NCBI RefSeq assembly: GCF_000455265.1
Contig: NZ_HG005139.1
Coordinates: 530,910-594,909, forward strand
From: Paenibacillus antibioticophila
GTDB taxonomy: Bacteria; Bacillota; Bacilli; Paenibacillales; Paenibacillaceae
Length of the DNA stretch: 64,000 bases
Direction of reading: 5' to 3'
Below the pieces are notes generated by a model that did not search any database, was not told the origin of the DNA, and worked only from the letters and a program-made list of their open reading frames with translations. The translations under genes and the position numbers were made by a program. Positions within the stretch are counted from its first letter, which is position 1, and every line of letters begins with the position of its first letter. Below, one piece after another: positions 35,387 through 44,001 of the stretch.

Positions 35387-36322
35387 GTGAGTAATGTTTT
35401 GAGCCAATCATCCACAGAAATTTTCATTCGTAATTTCCAACATGGAGACATGCCATTACTTGGCGAGTTGTATCAATCAGTAACAAAAAAAGAAAACGCA
35501 ACATTTTGGTGGGTCGGAGACGAAGATAATTGGAGTAACGTTTATTGCGCATTTGAAAATGGGAAAATGGTCGCTAAGGGGCAAGTTAGTATCATTAACG
35601 TTGTAACTCCCGGTCGTCTAAAAGAGAATAACCATTCCATATACCTCAATCTTAAAACCATTCCTGAAAGAGAAAACGACATTGCTTTGCTTGAAAACGT
35701 TTATCAGTATCTTTTCATAAGAGCAAATCAATTAAAGGAAACCTTGCCTAAAGAATACGGAACAATGCTATGTGTTGGTAACGATTCAACAGAAACAGCA
35801 AACAATCAGTTTTTTATCCAAAAAGGATACCTTCATCTGAATAGTTTATATCGCATGAATCGAGATTTAAATGAACCCATTCCTGAGTTAGAGCTTCAAG
35901 AGGATTTTCAATTCTCGTACTGGAAAATGAAAACCTCTGACGAAGAAAGAGATTATCTTAATGTAGAAGCTGAAATTTGGCCTGATACTCCACTTGGTCT
36001 TAATAGGTTAACTGAATACAAGAATAACAAACTATGGACATCCATGGTCATACGTCAAACAGACGCTATTGTTGGCGGACTGATGGCATGGCAAGAAGCT
36101 GACCATGGTGTAATCGAGGACGTTTTTGTCCGCGAACCATGGAGAAAGCGCGGTTTTTCCAGGTATTTGCTTACACAAGCTTTGAGATATCTCAAAGCTA
36201 ATCAGCTGCAATATGCTAACCTCATGGTATTAACTACGAACAAATCTGCTTTATCTGTGTACGAATCAGTAGGGTTCTGCAAGGATAAAGAGGAAATAAG
36301 ATACTTTACAAAACTGAATTAG
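35387..36322 (+). CDS. GNAT-family N-acetyltransferase
   Basis: 311 residues from GTG with AAGGAGG eight bases upstream. A long N-terminal GNAT-like half is followed by a typical C-terminal GNAT domain: IEDVFVREPWRKRGFSRYLLTQALRYLK holds the acetyl-CoA pyrophosphate loop (RKRGFS in place of RGxGxG/A), then VLTTNKSALSVYESVGF. Probably a double GNAT domain with one active half. AT-rich. Substrate unknown. Confidence 0.87.
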   Translation: MSNVLSQSSTEIFIRNFQHGDMPLLGELYQSVTKKENATFWWVGDEDNWSNVYCAFENGKMVAKGQVSIINVVTPGRLKENNHSIYLNLKTIPERENDIALLENVYQYLFIRANQLKETLPKEYGTMLCVGNDSTETANNQFFIQKGYLHLNSLYRMNRDLNEPIPELELQEDFQFSYWKMKTSDEERDYLNVEAEIWPDTPLGLNRLTEYKNNKLWTSMVIRQTDAIVGGLMAWQEADHGVIEDVFVREPWRKRGFSRYLLTQALRYLKANQLQYANLMVLTTNKSALSVYESVGFCKDKEEIRYFTKLN

Positions 36323-36330
36323 GCAACAAA

Positions 36331-36357
36331 AAAGAGGGGGGGTTCAGCCCCTCTTTA
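36331..36357 (+). terminator. terminator after the GNAT gene
   Basis: AAAGAGGGG pairs with CCCCTCTTT around a GGGTTCAG-type loop. It lacks a long T-run, but the stem itself ends in U residues. Confidence 0.6.
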
Positions 36358-36386
36358 CTATTTCCGCCAATATATTTGAAGCAATA

Positions 36387-36446
36387 ATGCTTATGCTTAC
36401 TTTTGGTTCGCTGATTGTAGCGCTACTGTCCAGCAAACGCAAATAG
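36387..36446 (+). pseudogene. remnant of a holin-like (type I) toxin gene
   Basis: The frame gives MLMLTFGSLIVALLSSKRK and reads upstream without a normal start as IFEAI. IFEAIMLMLTFGSLIVAL matches the pattern of the short holin-like toxin family of Firmicutes (VTVFEAIxLMxxFxxLVLxLL). A strong terminator overlaps the stop, as in those loci. No ribosome-binding site precedes a usable start, so it looks decayed. Confidence 0.45.
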
Positions 36447-36478
36447 ACCGCCCTCGGACAAAGGTATGCGGTCTATTT
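36441..36478 (+). terminator. terminator of the holin-like toxin remnant
   Basis: AAATAGACCGC is an exact inverse of GCGGTCTATTT, with a 16-base loop. Confidence 0.75.
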
Positions 36479-36649
36479 AACGTGTCCTGTCTGTAAGCCG
36501 CCGCCCTTAATGATGCTTATTGGTGCGAGCAGTTATTGTATTCTTGGAGGTAACACACACTACGCACCAAGTTTTTCAACGATAAGAGATGATGAAGCTA
36601 GGTCAAATTCAAGACTCAGACGTACTGATAGCAAGCTACTCACAATAAA

Positions 36650-37171
36650 TTACAGTATCGCTCCATTTTCGCGAAGAAGTTCCGCTACGTTATTATTTCC
36701 TTGCTTGATTGCGAGAGACAATGCAGATTCTCCACCTTCAGTTCTAGCGTTAACATCGGCCCCATGTTCGACCAATAAGCTAATAATTTCTAGGTTATCG
36801 TCATGGAATGCAGCGGTGTGCAGACTAGTATGACCATTGCTGTCGAAAATATTTGTCTGCGCATTATGAGTCAAAAGCAGTCTGATAACATCCACGTTAC
36901 GCTCCCCCGCTATTGCTGCATGCAATGCTGTATTCGAAGGAATGTAAGAAATCTTGGAATGAGATACCGCATCAATATCTGCATCATAATTTAGCAGTAC
37001 CTGCACTGCATCTTTGTTACCAAAATGTGCTGCATATCCCAAAGGTGTGAGCCCATCACCGTTTTCCGTATTTGTAAGGTGCGGGTGAGATTCTAAAATA
37101 TCTTTTAGCCGTGCAGCTTCACCTGATTGAGCCGCTTGAAATACATTATCAATGATTTGTGTTAACTCCAT
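36650..37171 (-). CDS. ankyrin-repeat protein
   Basis: About 173 residues from ATG at 37171 (GGAGTG eight bases upstream); an in-frame ATG at 37192 overlaps that site. Four ankyrin repeats: DGLTPLGYAAHFGNKDAVQVLL, SNTALHAAIAGERNVDVIRLLL, NGHTSLHTAAFHDDNLEIISLL, and GGESALSLAIKQGNNNVAELL. A protein-interaction module with no signal peptide. Bacterial single-domain ankyrin proteins of this size are common and unassigned. AT-rich islet member. Confidence 0.88.
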   Translation of the reverse strand: MELTQIIDNVFQAAQSGEAARLKDILESHPHLTNTENGDGLTPLGYAAHFGNKDAVQVLLNYDADIDAVSHSKISYIPSNTALHAAIAGERNVDVIRLLLTHNAQTNIFDSNGHTSLHTAAFHDDNLEIISLLVEHGADVNARTEGGESALSLAIKQGNNNVAELLRENGAIL

Positions 37172-37264
37172 TAATTTATCACTCCATTTCAACTGATTTA
37201 TGCTATGTAAATACGGGTTGTACTTAAAATTATAACTACGGTTTGTAAACTTGCTTCTTGAAAA

Positions 37265-38125
37265 TCACTTTTTTTGACGGAACTGCGAAGGGGCCATGGA
37301 AAAACGTTTGGAGAATAGACCACTAAACGAGCTAGGACTCTGGAATCCAACTTCCAAACAAATATCGGTTATGGACTTATCTGTTTGAAGAAGAAGCCTC
37401 TTAGATTCTTGAAGCCTTCTTTCACTTAAAAATTGATGAGGAGACATGCCAAACAATTGCTTGTAACTTCTAAGGAAGTGGTTTGGCGATAAACATGCAA
37501 CTCTGGCCACATCCGTTAGGGTTATTGATTGATCAAAGTATGCGGATATAAACTCATGACCTATATGTATTCTTTTATACAACTCCTCACGAGTTGAGGC
37601 TCTTAGGGACTGAAGTTTCAATATTTCTTTATTAACCTGTCGATGAACCTTTAGAAGTCCATGTGCTAATTCGTATAACTGTTCTTCTAGCCATGTTAAA
37701 TCAAGATACATATTTGTATATTCAGACTTTATTTGAAATAAAGTGTTGGCTAACCATTTATCATTATAAGTTTTCTCAACAAAATCAACTGACATTTGCT
37801 TGGGTAAGACTGGGTCATCTAATAGTTGCTCATTTGATGCCATAATACTATGATAGACCTCTTCAACTATCATCTCAGGGAAAAAGATACAGAAGGATTC
37901 CACAAGAACCTCTGATTCGATGGTAATAGAGTACTCCTGACCGTGATTAAGCAAAAGATAGTTTCCTTCATCAACAGCAAAGTGCCCCTGACCAGCATGA
38001 TAGAAAGCTCGTCCATTCTTAAATGTTTTGATTGATAATGCGCCTTTACCCTTCCAAAAAAAATTCTCGCTCCTGGCATGGAGAATCGGACTGCAACCCT
38101 GAATACTTATTGGCATCATTTCCAC
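37265..38125 (-). CDS. AraC-family transcriptional regulator
   Basis: 286 residues. An N-terminal cupin-like sensor (AFYHAGQGHFAVDEGNYLLLNHGQEYSITI) precedes two C-terminal helix-turn-helix motifs (ITLTDVARVACLSPNHFLRSYKQLFGMSPHQFLSERR and SITDICLEVGFQSPSSFSGLFSKRFSMAPSQFRQ). The start could be GTG 38125 or ATG 38119/38116; AGGTGG fits the last best. AT-rich. Neighbouring target unknown. Confidence 0.9.
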   Translation of the reverse strand: MEMMPISIQGCSPILHARSENFFWKGKGALSIKTFKNGRAFYHAGQGHFAVDEGNYLLLNHGQEYSITIESEVLVESFCIFFPEMIVEEVYHSIMASNEQLLDDPVLPKQMSVDFVEKTYNDKWLANTLFQIKSEYTNMYLDLTWLEEQLYELAHGLLKVHRQVNKEILKLQSLRASTREELYKRIHIGHEFISAYFDQSITLTDVARVACLSPNHFLRSYKQLFGMSPHQFLSERRLQESKRLLLQTDKSITDICLEVGFQSPSSFSGLFSKRFSMAPSQFRQKK

Positions 38126-38238
38126 CTAATCAATGAAATATCTTAATATAAATGTGTCTAATCTATACATAGAGCACGGTTCTTGAATCAGTTTGGCTGG
38201 CAGCTATCAGACGATTCTATCCTTCTCAAGCTCGATTA

Positions 38239-39732
38239 CTACTGCCCCCGCAATTTTAGCAACACACAACACTCCACATGACTCGTCTGCGGGAACATAT
38301 CCACCGGCTGCACCCATTCCAATTGATAGCCGCCGTCGGTTAAACCTTTGCAGTCCTTGGCAAGCGTGGACGGATTACAGGATACATAGACGAACCGTTT
38401 TGGTTTGGTGCGAAGAACCGCCTCCAGAAAACGGGAATCAAGCCCGGTCCGAGGGGGATCAGCGATAATGACATCCGGCCTGAAGCCGGATTTTACCCAG
38501 CGGGGAAGCAATTCTTCAGCCAATCCTTCATGGAAGGAGATATTGCTGCGGCCATTGCGCTCTGCGTTGGACCGCGCATCCGCCACCGCCTCGGGAATCG
38601 ACTCGATGCCTCTTACCGCATGGGCATAGGGAGCAAGCCAAAGTCCGATCGTACCGGTTCCGCAATAAGCATCGACAACAGTCTCCCGACCGGTCAGACC
38701 GGCTGCACTTCGTACAGATTCGTACAGCTTCACGGTCTGCAGCGGATTTAATTGGAAGAACGCCCGTGGAGACAGGGTAAACTCCAGATCTCCAAGTGAT
38801 TCCTCAATGCTATCCTCTCCCCAAAGAATCACGGTTTTATGACCAAATACCAGCGAGGTATTCTTCGGATTGACATTCATTGCAATGCTCGTAATCTCTG
38901 GCAGGGCTTGTCTAAGCTCGCTTACAACCCGCTCTCGTTGCGGTAGTTTATCGCTGGCTGTGATCAGTGTAATCTGCAGCTGGCCGGACTGGAAGCCCCA
39001 GCGGGCAACGATTGTCCGAACCAATCCCTGATTGCCCTTCTCCTGATACACCGGAATATTAAGCCTCTCCAGGACTTTACGGGTTTGATCAACGGCCTCA
39101 TTAATCTTGGGGTGTTGGATGGGGCAGCCGGTAATATCGATCAATCGGTGTGAATCTGCGGCATACAGGCCTGCAATCATGCCTTCCTGCTGCATGCCCA
39201 ATTGAAGCTGAGCCTTATTGCGATAATCCCATGGATGGTCCATGCCAAGAATAGGCTTGAACTTGATTTGTCCTAAATCTGCATATCTGGAAAATGCTTC
39301 GCGGACGATCTCTACCTTGGCGGCAAGCTGTCCTTCATAGGACAAATGCTGAATCTGACAGCCGCCGCAAATGCCAAAGACAGGGCAGGGAGGCTCGGCG
39401 CGCTGGGGGGACCGCTTCTCGATTTTCGTCAAATCTGCAAGAATATACTTCGCTTCCACCCGGACAACAACCGCCTTAACAACCTCGTCCGGAAGCGCTC
39501 CCTTGATGAATACAGCCTTACGGCGGTAATATCCCACGCCCTCACCATTGATGCCCAGCCGTTTAATCGTGACGACAATCCGGTCACCAGTCTGCACCTC
39601 TTCGGCAGAATCCCGTTTGGCTACAGCTGGTTGTTGCCTGTTCTTCGCCGATGCATCAGAGTGTTTAGGATTGGAGCGGCTATGGGGAAAGGGCTTATTT
39701 TTCTTTGAATGATTCGTTGGTTTATTTGTCAT
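38239..39732 (-). CDS. rlmD: 23S rRNA (uracil-C5)-methyltransferase, RlmD/RumA family
   Basis: 497 residues with a charged, Ser/Asn/Lys-rich N-terminal tail (1-45). TRAM RNA-binding domain (about 48-105), an iron-sulphur cluster motif CPVFGICGGC, then the SAM fold (VDAYCGTGTIGLWLA). The IADPPRTGLD motif and nucleophile Cys in YVSCNPSTLAKD mark m5U methyltransferases. In Bacillus the orthologue methylates both U747 and U1939. ATG with AGGACG upstream. Divergent from recQ. Confidence 0.92.
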   Translation of the reverse strand: MTNKPTNHSKKNKPFPHSRSNPKHSDASAKNRQQPAVAKRDSAEEVQTGDRIVVTIKRLGINGEGVGYYRRKAVFIKGALPDEVVKAVVVRVEAKYILADLTKIEKRSPQRAEPPCPVFGICGGCQIQHLSYEGQLAAKVEIVREAFSRYADLGQIKFKPILGMDHPWDYRNKAQLQLGMQQEGMIAGLYAADSHRLIDITGCPIQHPKINEAVDQTRKVLERLNIPVYQEKGNQGLVRTIVARWGFQSGQLQITLITASDKLPQRERVVSELRQALPEITSIAMNVNPKNTSLVFGHKTVILWGEDSIEESLGDLEFTLSPRAFFQLNPLQTVKLYESVRSAAGLTGRETVVDAYCGTGTIGLWLAPYAHAVRGIESIPEAVADARSNAERNGRSNISFHEGLAEELLPRWVKSGFRPDVIIADPPRTGLDSRFLEAVLRTKPKRFVYVSCNPSTLAKDCKGLTDGGYQLEWVQPVDMFPQTSHVECCVLLKLRGQ

Positions 39733-39897
39733 GGTTATTCGTCCTGTTCATGAATTTGATCCGACAATACTATATCATGAACCGACAGACAAGACCATGT
39801 TCCTCCGCGCCCCTTAATGCTTCATATGAAAAGATCATTTAGCATTTTTCCCTCTTCTTCGGATAAAGTTATATAATGATATTGAATTGGTTATTTA

Positions 39898-41802
39898 ATG
39901 GAACTTCATGTATATAGGATTCCGAACAAAGGGCAAGGAGTTATGAGAAACGTGAACACACAAACTGTAACGATGGAACAAGCACAGCAACTGCTGCAGA
40001 AATACTACGGGTATCCGGACTTCCGCGAAGGGCAGCGCAGGATCGTATCCAGTATGCTGCAGGGGGCAGATACACTGGGCATTATGCCGACCGGAGGCGG
40101 GAAATCGATCTGCTACCAGATCCCTGCCTTGATCTATGAAGGGTTGACATTGGTTATTTCTCCGCTCATTTCCTTAATGAAGGACCAGGTGGATGCTTTG
40201 ATAACCGCGGGGATTCCTGCTGCGTACATCAACAGCACCCTTACAGGTAAAGAGGTTAACGAGCGGATTCGCGCTGCAAGACAGGGAGGGCTGAAGCTGC
40301 TGTACGTTGCGCCCGAGCGGCTGGAGCTGGACTGGTTCAGAGAGGAAATGGCGTCTGTCAGCATCGCATGCGTGGCGGTGGATGAAGCACACTGCGTATC
40401 CCAATGGGGGCATGATTTCCGGACAAGCTATCTGGCGGTGGCTCCATTTGTGAACAGTCTGCCGCGCCGCCCCATACTTGCTGCCTTTACCGCTACGGCT
40501 ACACCGGAGGTGCAGGAGGATATGGTTACATTGCTCCAGTTGCGGCAGCCTTCGGTATTCATCACAGGACTTGGGCGCGATAATCTCGCCATGTTGGTGC
40601 TTCGGGGAGAGGATAAACGGAATTACATCCTGAATTATGCGGCGACTCATGCGCATCAGCCCGGGATTATCTATGCGGCGACGCGCAAGGATGTGGATGA
40701 TCTGTATGAGCGGCTGCGGCAATCCGGGATCCCTGCTGGCCGTTATCATGCAGGCTTGTCCGACCAGGAACGGGATAGCAGCCAAGAGGCTTTTCTTTAT
40801 GATGATATTCGGGTCATGGTGGCTACGAATGCCTTCGGAATGGGGATTGACAAGTCCAACGTTCGCTATGTGATCCACTACAACATGCCAAAAAATATGG
40901 AGGCCTATGTACAGGAAGCCGGTCGTGCAGGCCGGGACGGTGAGCCTAGCGAGTGTATTCTGCTGTTCAGTCCGCAGGATATTATGACTCAAAAGTTTCT
41001 GATTGAGCAGAATCCGCAGGACGGTGAACGCAAGCATAATGATTACCGCAAGCTGCAGCAGATGGTGGAGTACTGCTATTCTCCGAATTGCTTGCGCTGG
41101 GGGATGCTGGATTATTTTGGCGAGCGTCATGATCGCACGCCTTGTGGAATTTGCAGCTCTTGCCGGGATGAGCGGGAGCTTGTCGACATGACCAGAGATG
41201 CTCAGATCGTCTTCTCCTGCATTCATAGAATGAGAGAAAGATTCGGGGTATCCCTGGTTGCCTCTGTACTCAAGGGTTCCCGGAACAAGAAGGTGCTGCA
41301 ATACGGATTTGATACTTTGCCAACCTACGGGATGATGCCCCGCCGCAGCGAGCGGGAAATCGCCGAGCTGATCAATGCGTTAATTGCCGAAGGCTATCTC
41401 GCATTGTCGGAGGGGCAATACCCCATTGTCCGCTTGCAGCAGCCGGCGGCTGAGGTGCTGAAGGGACAGCGGCAAGTCATGCTGCGGACCCTGGAGGAGA
41501 CGACACGTAGCCAAAGCGCTGCTGCAGGCGGATCGTCGTCCCGGCGAAGAAGCAGTTCCTATATTGATGAGAACTCGGCCGTTAATGAGACTGTATTCGA
41601 GCAGCTTCGTCTGATCCGGCGTGAGCTTGCGGAGCGGGAGCGCGTTCCTTCATACATTATCTTCAACGATGCCACCCTTCGGGAAATGTCGGCCGTCTGC
41701 CCGGTGTCCGAATCGGAAATGCTGAGGATTAAAGGTGTCGGCGAAGTGAAATACCGGAAATACGGAAAGCCGTTTCTGGACTTTTTTCAAAATATGGAAT
41801 AG
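39898..41802 (+). CDS. recQ: ATP-dependent DNA helicase RecQ
   Basis: 634 residues if started at 39898, where no ribosome-binding site is visible. AAGGAG at 39935-39940 instead points to ATG 39943 or GTG 39952, giving about 617-619 residues. Helicase motifs: motif 0 FREGQ, Walker A PTGGGKS, DEAH box VDEAHC, motif VI EAGRAGRDG. RecQ-C zinc Cys in YCYSPNCLRW and CGICSSC, a winged helix, and a C-terminal HRDC domain (about 560-634). It unwinds recombination intermediates. Followed 10 bases later by a radical-SAM gene. Confidence 0.94.
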   Translation: MELHVYRIPNKGQGVMRNVNTQTVTMEQAQQLLQKYYGYPDFREGQRRIVSSMLQGADTLGIMPTGGGKSICYQIPALIYEGLTLVISPLISLMKDQVDALITAGIPAAYINSTLTGKEVNERIRAARQGGLKLLYVAPERLELDWFREEMASVSIACVAVDEAHCVSQWGHDFRTSYLAVAPFVNSLPRRPILAAFTATATPEVQEDMVTLLQLRQPSVFITGLGRDNLAMLVLRGEDKRNYILNYAATHAHQPGIIYAATRKDVDDLYERLRQSGIPAGRYHAGLSDQERDSSQEAFLYDDIRVMVATNAFGMGIDKSNVRYVIHYNMPKNMEAYVQEAGRAGRDGEPSECILLFSPQDIMTQKFLIEQNPQDGERKHNDYRKLQQMVEYCYSPNCLRWGMLDYFGERHDRTPCGICSSCRDERELVDMTRDAQIVFSCIHRMRERFGVSLVASVLKGSRNKKVLQYGFDTLPTYGMMPRRSEREIAELINALIAEGYLALSEGQYPIVRLQQPAAEVLKGQRQVMLRTLEETTRSQSAAAGGSSSRRRSSSYIDENSAVNETVFEQLRLIRRELAERERVPSYIIFNDATLREMSAVCPVSESEMLRIKGVGEVKYRKYGKPFLDFFQNME

Positions 41803-41812
41803 GTTGTGAATT

Positions 41813-43633
41813 ATGAAAGTCATCTTGTCCACCTTAAATGCCAAATATATTCATACCTCGCTTGCCATTCGGTTATTGAAGGCATACAGCGGGCATGAGT
41901 TCGATATCGAGCTGGCGGAGTATACGATTAAGGATCCCGTGCTTAATATCGTATCGGATCTGTATCGCAAATCTCCGGATGTAATCGGGTTCTCCTGCTA
42001 TATATGGAACATGGAAGAGACGATCAAAGTGATAGAAATGCTGAAAAAGGTGCTGCCGGATACGCTTATCGTGCTTGGCGGGCCGGAGGTTTCCTATGAT
42101 GCCGACGATTGGCTGACCCGGATTCCGGGCGTCGACTTTATTGTCATGGGCGACGGAGAGGAGACCTTTCATCATTTGCTCCAGGAAATTTCCGGTGCGA
42201 AGAAGTATCATTTCGTATTCGGGGCGGCCTATCGGAAGGAAGGGCGTGTCGTCCTCAATCCGCCGCGTCCCAAGTCCGATCTCAATACGCTCCCTACACC
42301 GCACCGGTTCCCGGAGGATTTGCCGGATCTGGGTAAGCGGATCATTTATTTCGAGACAAGCAGAGGCTGCCCTTTCAGCTGCCAGTTCTGTCTGTCCAGT
42401 ATCGAGGTAGGGGTGCGCTATTACGACATTGAACGGGTCAAATCGGATATCTTGTATCTAATCGAGCATGGGGCTAAAACCATCAAATTTCTGGATCGGA
42501 CCTTCAATATTAACCGCAGCTATGCGATGGAAATGTTTGAATTTCTGATCCAGAATCATGGGGGCTGTGTATTCCAGTTTGAAATTACGGCGGATATTAT
42601 GCGTCCGGAAGTGCTTGACTACTTGGCAGAGCATGCGCCGCCGGGGATATTCCGCTTTGAGATTGGCGTTCAATCCACGAATGATCCCACAAATGCCCTG
42701 GTGAAGCGCAGACAGAATTTCTCCAAGCTGACCCGCACCGTGATGAAAATCAAGGAGAGCGGAAAGATTGACCAGCATTTGGATTTAATCGCAGGATTGC
42801 CGGAGGAGGATTATGCCACCTTTAGCAAAACCTTCAACGATGTGTTTGCGATGCGGCCAGAAGAGCTGCAGCTTGGCTTCCTGAAGATGCTCCGGGGAAC
42901 GGGGCTTCGCAAAGAGGCGGCCAAGTATGGCTATGTGTACATGGAGCATGCCCCGTATGAGATTCTCAGCAATCATGTCATGTCGTTCGGGGAGATTATC
43001 TCTCTGAAGCGATTGGAGGATGTGCTGGAGAAGTACTGGAACGCTCACCGGATGGATCATACCCTGGAATATTTGATTACAGAAGAATTCGAGACTCCGT
43101 TCGATTTCTTTCAAGAGTTCGGGGATTATTGGGAAGAGCGGGGCTGGCAGCGGATCGGACATCAATTGGAGGATTTGTTCACCAGACTGTACGCCTTTTT
43201 GAACAGCCGAGGTATGAAACGGCCGGAGATTGTACTGGGTTTAATGAAGCTGGACTATTTTCTGGGCCACAAATATAAGCCCCGCAAAATCTGGTGGGAG
43301 GACCGGATATCCAAGGAGGTTCGGTCCGGGTATTTCAAATGGCTGGAGCAACATCCGGATGAAGTATCCGGCGATTTCGCAGCATTAAGCTTGGATGAGC
43401 GGGAACTGCAAAAGTGCGCGGTCATCGAGGAGCTTTCTTTCCATCCGCTGCGACTCAAACCGCAGGAGGATAATAGGACCGGGCGCAATGTGCCTGTGCT
43501 GATGCTGGTGCTGTATCTCCAGCAGGGCAAGGATGAGAAGCCAAATGTCTTCTATATCGACATTGGCCCAAGTATGGAAAATGCCCAATCAAGAGGGCCT
43601 TCAGGGAATACTATAGGGTATACCTTAAATTGA
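41813..43633 (+). CDS. B12-binding-domain radical SAM protein, DUF4080 family
   Basis: 606 residues. N-terminal B12-binding-like Rossmann domain (1-140, VIGFSCYIWNMEET, VLGGPEVSYD). Radical SAM core begins YFETSRGCPFSCQFC near 185, the CxxxCxxC motif for the iron-sulphur cluster. The C-terminal ~200 residues are the DUF4080 domain. Related proteins include methylthiotransferases and B12-dependent methylases, but no reaction is known for DUF4080. Likely co-transcribed with recQ and with the 42-residue YjcZ-type gene 14 bases downstream. Confidence 0.9.
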   Translation: MKVILSTLNAKYIHTSLAIRLLKAYSGHEFDIELAEYTIKDPVLNIVSDLYRKSPDVIGFSCYIWNMEETIKVIEMLKKVLPDTLIVLGGPEVSYDADDWLTRIPGVDFIVMGDGEETFHHLLQEISGAKKYHFVFGAAYRKEGRVVLNPPRPKSDLNTLPTPHRFPEDLPDLGKRIIYFETSRGCPFSCQFCLSSIEVGVRYYDIERVKSDILYLIEHGAKTIKFLDRTFNINRSYAMEMFEFLIQNHGGCVFQFEITADIMRPEVLDYLAEHAPPGIFRFEIGVQSTNDPTNALVKRRQNFSKLTRTVMKIKESGKIDQHLDLIAGLPEEDYATFSKTFNDVFAMRPEELQLGFLKMLRGTGLRKEAAKYGYVYMEHAPYEILSNHVMSFGEIISLKRLEDVLEKYWNAHRMDHTLEYLITEEFETPFDFFQEFGDYWEERGWQRIGHQLEDLFTRLYAFLNSRGMKRPEIVLGLMKLDYFLGHKYKPRKIWWEDRISKEVRSGYFKWLEQHPDEVSGDFAALSLDERELQKCAVIEELSFHPLRLKPQEDNRTGRNVPVLMLVLYLQQGKDEKPNVFYIDIGPSMENAQSRGPSGNTIGYTLN

Positions 43634-43647
43634 AGGAGGAATTTTAA

Positions 43648-43776
43648 ATGGGCGGAGTTGTAGGAGGAGTAGGCGTCGGCTGCGGCGGCGGATACCCGGG
43701 AGGATTTACTTCCACTGGGGCTATTCTGGTATTGTTCATTCTCCTTGTTATCATTTCCAGAGCATTCTATCTGTAA
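43648..43776 (+). CDS. YjcZ-family sporulation miniprotein
   Basis: 42 residues, preceded by GAAGGAGGAATTTTAA, an excellent ribosome-binding site. Glycine-rich N terminus (MGGVVGGVGVGCGGG) and a single C-terminal membrane helix (AILVLFILLVIISRAFYL). This Gly-rich/one-helix layout is that of the YjcZ family of small sporulation-associated proteins. The terminator follows 13 bases later. Confidence 0.8.
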   Translation: MGGVVGGVGVGCGGGYPGGFTSTGAILVLFILLVIISRAFYL

Positions 43777-43788
43777 TACAGTATGAAA

Positions 43789-43830
43789 AACGGCCGTCCT
43801 TATTTCCGGGCGGCCGTTATTATTTTTTAT
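43789..43830 (+). terminator. terminator of the recQ-DUF4080-YjcZ unit
   Basis: AACGGCCG pairs with CGGCCGTT, extended by GTCC/GGGC inside, followed by ATTATTTTTTAT. Confidence 0.85.
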
Positions 43831-44001
43831 ACCTCCTTGAAGAATATATCCATGCACCTCATGATGATTCAATGCCTAAAATTTTGGCTAATGATTACGT
43901 GGGAGTAAATGCATACAGAGTTACAGAAATTGTAAACAATCTGAAGCATATTCCAAGCATGAATGAACTACATAAATGGATGAGATCGGGAGAGGATCAG
44001 G

